DNA of 64,000 bases from Phlebiopsis flavidoalba. Its lineage: Eukaryota; Basidiomycota; Agaricomycetes; Polyporales; Phanerochaetaceae. Below the pieces are notes generated by a model that saw only the letters and a list, made by a program, of their open reading frames with translations, had not been told where the DNA came from and searched no databases. Below, in pieces: positions 61,621-64,000 of this stretch. The stretch is taken from positions 186,001 to 250,000 of the forward strand of contig JAOCPU010000008.1 in NCBI GenBank assembly GCA_035772785.1. The letters run 5' to 3'. The first letter of the stretch is position 1, and every line of letters begins with the position of its first letter. Position numbers and translations under genes: made by a program.

Positions 61621-62218
61621 AGAGCACACATTATGATCAAGACTTTTTTGGTTCTAGAAAACGACACGGCTAGCGTTCGCATTTCACAAGAGTCTCCCTG
61701 GGCTTCATTCTTATGAGCCCAAGTAGCAGGCTTGCGCCTTAATGAGACGAAGGTAAGACGAGTTCGTGATTGACGGCTGACATATGTAATTTTACTCACG
61801 CAGCACTTCCTACCGCACCAAGTACTCTATTCCGCCATGATTTTTCGTGATATTTACTTATGAGGTGCCCACTGTACCACAGATCCTTAGTAATGGTGTG
61901 ACCACAAGGTGACCCGATTAGTGAGCAAAACTGCGCCGAAAACAGCATCTGACTTTGTGTTTGACACACTAACCTTGATCTTTTTTGTCTTATATCATCT
62001 TTTTTGAATATATTTCGTGGCGCAGCCGACAATAAGGCTTCTCAAGGTAGGCTACTACTGTTGTTGCACATGAATATCTCTTTTACTTACACTGTTCAAT
62101 CCCAAGGGTTCCCATCGAACCTTAGACACAGGATCTCGATGAGATGCCGCACATTTATACCTCAAGACTGTGTGTGTGACACCTGTTTACCACCTTCCCC
62201 CCCCCAAAAAAAAACGCT

Positions 62219-63502
62219 ATGCCTACAGCCACTATCGACACAAAGGGAAACTATGTACACTACGATGAGCTCAGGCGCCGCCGAAAAAATCTCACGGATT
62301 ACACGACTATGATTTTCGTCCCCACGGTCATTCGTTCAATGCATGCCAGTAAGGCTTAATGAAAATCGCATTCTTCGCGCACGACGTTTACTCAGTATGT
62401 CTTCCAGCCACATTCAAACATTTGCTTCCACTTGCCTCGGACCGTGGATTGCGCAATTTTCACGATGAATTTTGAGGGACTACACGAGAGAGGCTCGAGT
62501 AAATATTCGGTTAGGAGAAATGCGCAGAAATGGACCAAAGGATACCGGAAGTGCATACCGAGGTCGAGGGAAAACAGGTTTCTGCGTTCAAATCAGTCGA
62601 AAATTCGGCCACGACATCGCGCATCGGCTTCGTCCAATATGTGTGTAAATCGCAGGGGGCGACTAAAATCAGACAGGATGGAGAACACCGATCAGGTGGT
62701 GTAATTCTGGTAACCTGGTCACTGAGTAACGCGGCACACTACTGGCTTTTCCTCGGCGACCCAGAGGCTTTGGATGGCCGAAACCAAGGCGATCCTTCAA
62801 ATCTACCTGCGCAAGGTTGTTCTTTACGGTATCTATCGAGCGACATTCATTTATATTGGTTCGGAGTTGACGCGATCTGTAGATCCCGCGGCAACATGTT
62901 CTAGGAGACGGTGTACTCAGAAATCGGTTTGCATTTCCCCCTACTGAGCGAGGATCTTCAGGAGACGCAAAAGCCAGCAGTGTTGGCGCGCAGTGGGCGT
63001 CGTCTCACTACCAGCCAATCAAAGATATTGCGTCCATCACCGGCGGAAACTCTCCAGAATCGGACTCTCCTCCTTGAGAGATACCAACAATTCACACGAT
63101 GACGCGTGAAGAGCTCGATGAGCTGTTCGAGCCCACAGTCCTCCACCGTTCTGGCCGAATCGCCGCACTTCCAAGCTCAATCTATCACAAGAACCTTCGC
63201 CATGCATTTCTAGATGCGGACTCAGTTCTGCCCGCAGTTGACGCAGTCGCCCTATGGTGCGATCAGTCTATGTGGCTCTCTGTATCTGGGCTGCAAAGGT
63301 TTCTGGACAAACCTGGTTCACGAGAGGAGCTGTCCGTTGGTAGGAAAAGGCCATTTGACCATCAAGAAACTGGAAAAAGCGAACCAGGTTTTTGTAAGTC
63401 TTGTTAAATCTCCGTCTTGTGTTCCTGCTCTCATACGATGGTTAGTTTCATTGGGAAGAGCCGGAGCGCTTCCTGTCTATCATCAAAGAGGTCGTGCAGT
63501 AA
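62219..63502 (+). CDS. Alpha/beta-hydrolase fold protein, basidiomycete family, copy B
   Basis: A start MPTATIDTKGNYVHYDE at 62219, followed by DYTTMIFV and HGHSFNA by frame, is the usual opening of a basidiomycete family of cytosolic alpha/beta-hydrolases. Here HG marks the oxyanion strand. GGVILVTWSLSNA (about 62695-62735) looks like the nucleophile elbow with Ser in TWSLSN. FLGDPEALDGR and YLRKVVLY (by frame near 62805) follow. After an EELDELFEPTVLHRSGRIA segment (63105-63165), VVALWCD-type AVALWCDQSMWL should hold the catalytic Asp. HWEEPERFLSIIKEVVQ, after an intron near 63396-63448, gives the His and stops at 63500-63502. The substrate is unknown. There are several one-base shifts. It lies about 600 bp downstream of copy A in the same orientation. 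Confidence 0.6.
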
Positions 63503-64000
63503 TCACGACCTTCGGACGTCGTCACGTCGGATTGGGGTCGCGGTAGTAGCGCATACATCCAGTCGTTCATCCATGATTATGAAAATCCTTGCCGCAAAAT
63601 TCTAAGCACCTCAGCGGTCAGTGTGCAGTCGATGATCATGTAAGTATCTGTAGTATGTACTTCGACCCTTCGGGGTTGTACTTCATTCTTTTTGGTAAGT
63701 CTCTTGATCGATCATGCCTTCTGACGCGCTGAAACACACAGTAAACGTGACCAACGTTTTAGCTTCATGACGAACTTGAACCTTGAGCAAAATCCCCATG
63801 TCGTCAGCAGCTATTCTCATGCTTTCCGTCCCCCGTGTATTCTGCTACCACGATGTGAACTCGCAGCGAATCATCTCCTGGTAAGAGCTAACTTGATTTA
63901 GAAAACCATCACTTCGTTGATCCCAGGAGCCGTGTGTTGATTTAAGCAGATCCTCACTCGACACCAGCGACTCGGTCTCTCCTGAGTCCTTCATCATAGC
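63503..64000. other. Right edge, no gene recognised
   Basis: The 3' flank of the hydrolase copy. Short CT-rich readings only; a further gene may start beyond the window. Confidence 0.4.

Overview
This window is fungal nuclear DNA, almost certainly from a basidiomycete of the Agaricomycotina. The supporting signs are many introns of about 50-60 nt with GT/AG ends, genes packed on both strands with spacers of 100-250 bp, a chromodomain-bearing Ty3/Gypsy retrotransposon, and a set of conserved eukaryotic genes. A wood-decay or litter mushroom lineage is plausible from the GH3 beta-glucosidase and the alpha/beta-hydrolase family at the right end, but this is inference. I found no tRNA, rRNA, CRISPR or bacterial-type operon.

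Layout. (1) 0-8.6 kb is repeat territory. A minus-strand chromovirus occupies 1-6310 (gag, protease, RT/RNase H, integrase, chromodomain, with its 3' LTR cut by the window edge). Next come what looks like an orphan gene 5' end, a two-copy tandem repeat of about 620 bp, and a diverged solo LTR. (2) 8.8-45 kb is a conserved gene block: GH3 beta-glucosidase (-), RNF220-like RING E3 ligase (+), eIF3f (+), urease accessory protein UreF (-), VAC14 (+), an atypical tyrosine phosphatase (-), MCM6 (+), a formin (+), a uridine/inosine nucleosidase (-), RRN3 (+), two unrecognised minus-strand genes, a membrane-type short-chain dehydrogenase (-) and a leucine-rich F-box-like fragment (+). (3) 45-60 kb is gene-poor, with short unsupported ORFs and a palindrome-rich patch at 57.3-57.6 kb. 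(4) 60.3-63.5 kb holds two diverged head-to-tail copies of a basidiomycete alpha/beta-hydrolase-like gene, the first decayed.

How the genes relate. They are mostly independent housekeeping functions: replication licensing (MCM6), rRNA transcription (RRN3), translation initiation (eIF3f), phosphoinositide scaffold (VAC14), actin nucleation (formin), urease maturation (UreF) and nucleoside salvage. UreF/VAC14 and phosphatase/MCM6 are tight divergent pairs; eIF3f/UreF and formin/nucleosidase are tight convergent pairs.

A caution that matters more than any single gene: nearly every conserved gene I could read needs single-base shifts, often beside short homopolymers, to follow its family, and there are C runs of 15-18 nt inside or beside coding sequence. 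The simplest reading is an unpolished assembly rather than mass pseudogenisation, so exon borders are approximate. I did not find a convincing new biological system; the best leads are the hydrolase tandem pair, the palindrome-rich patch and the 620-bp tandem repeat.
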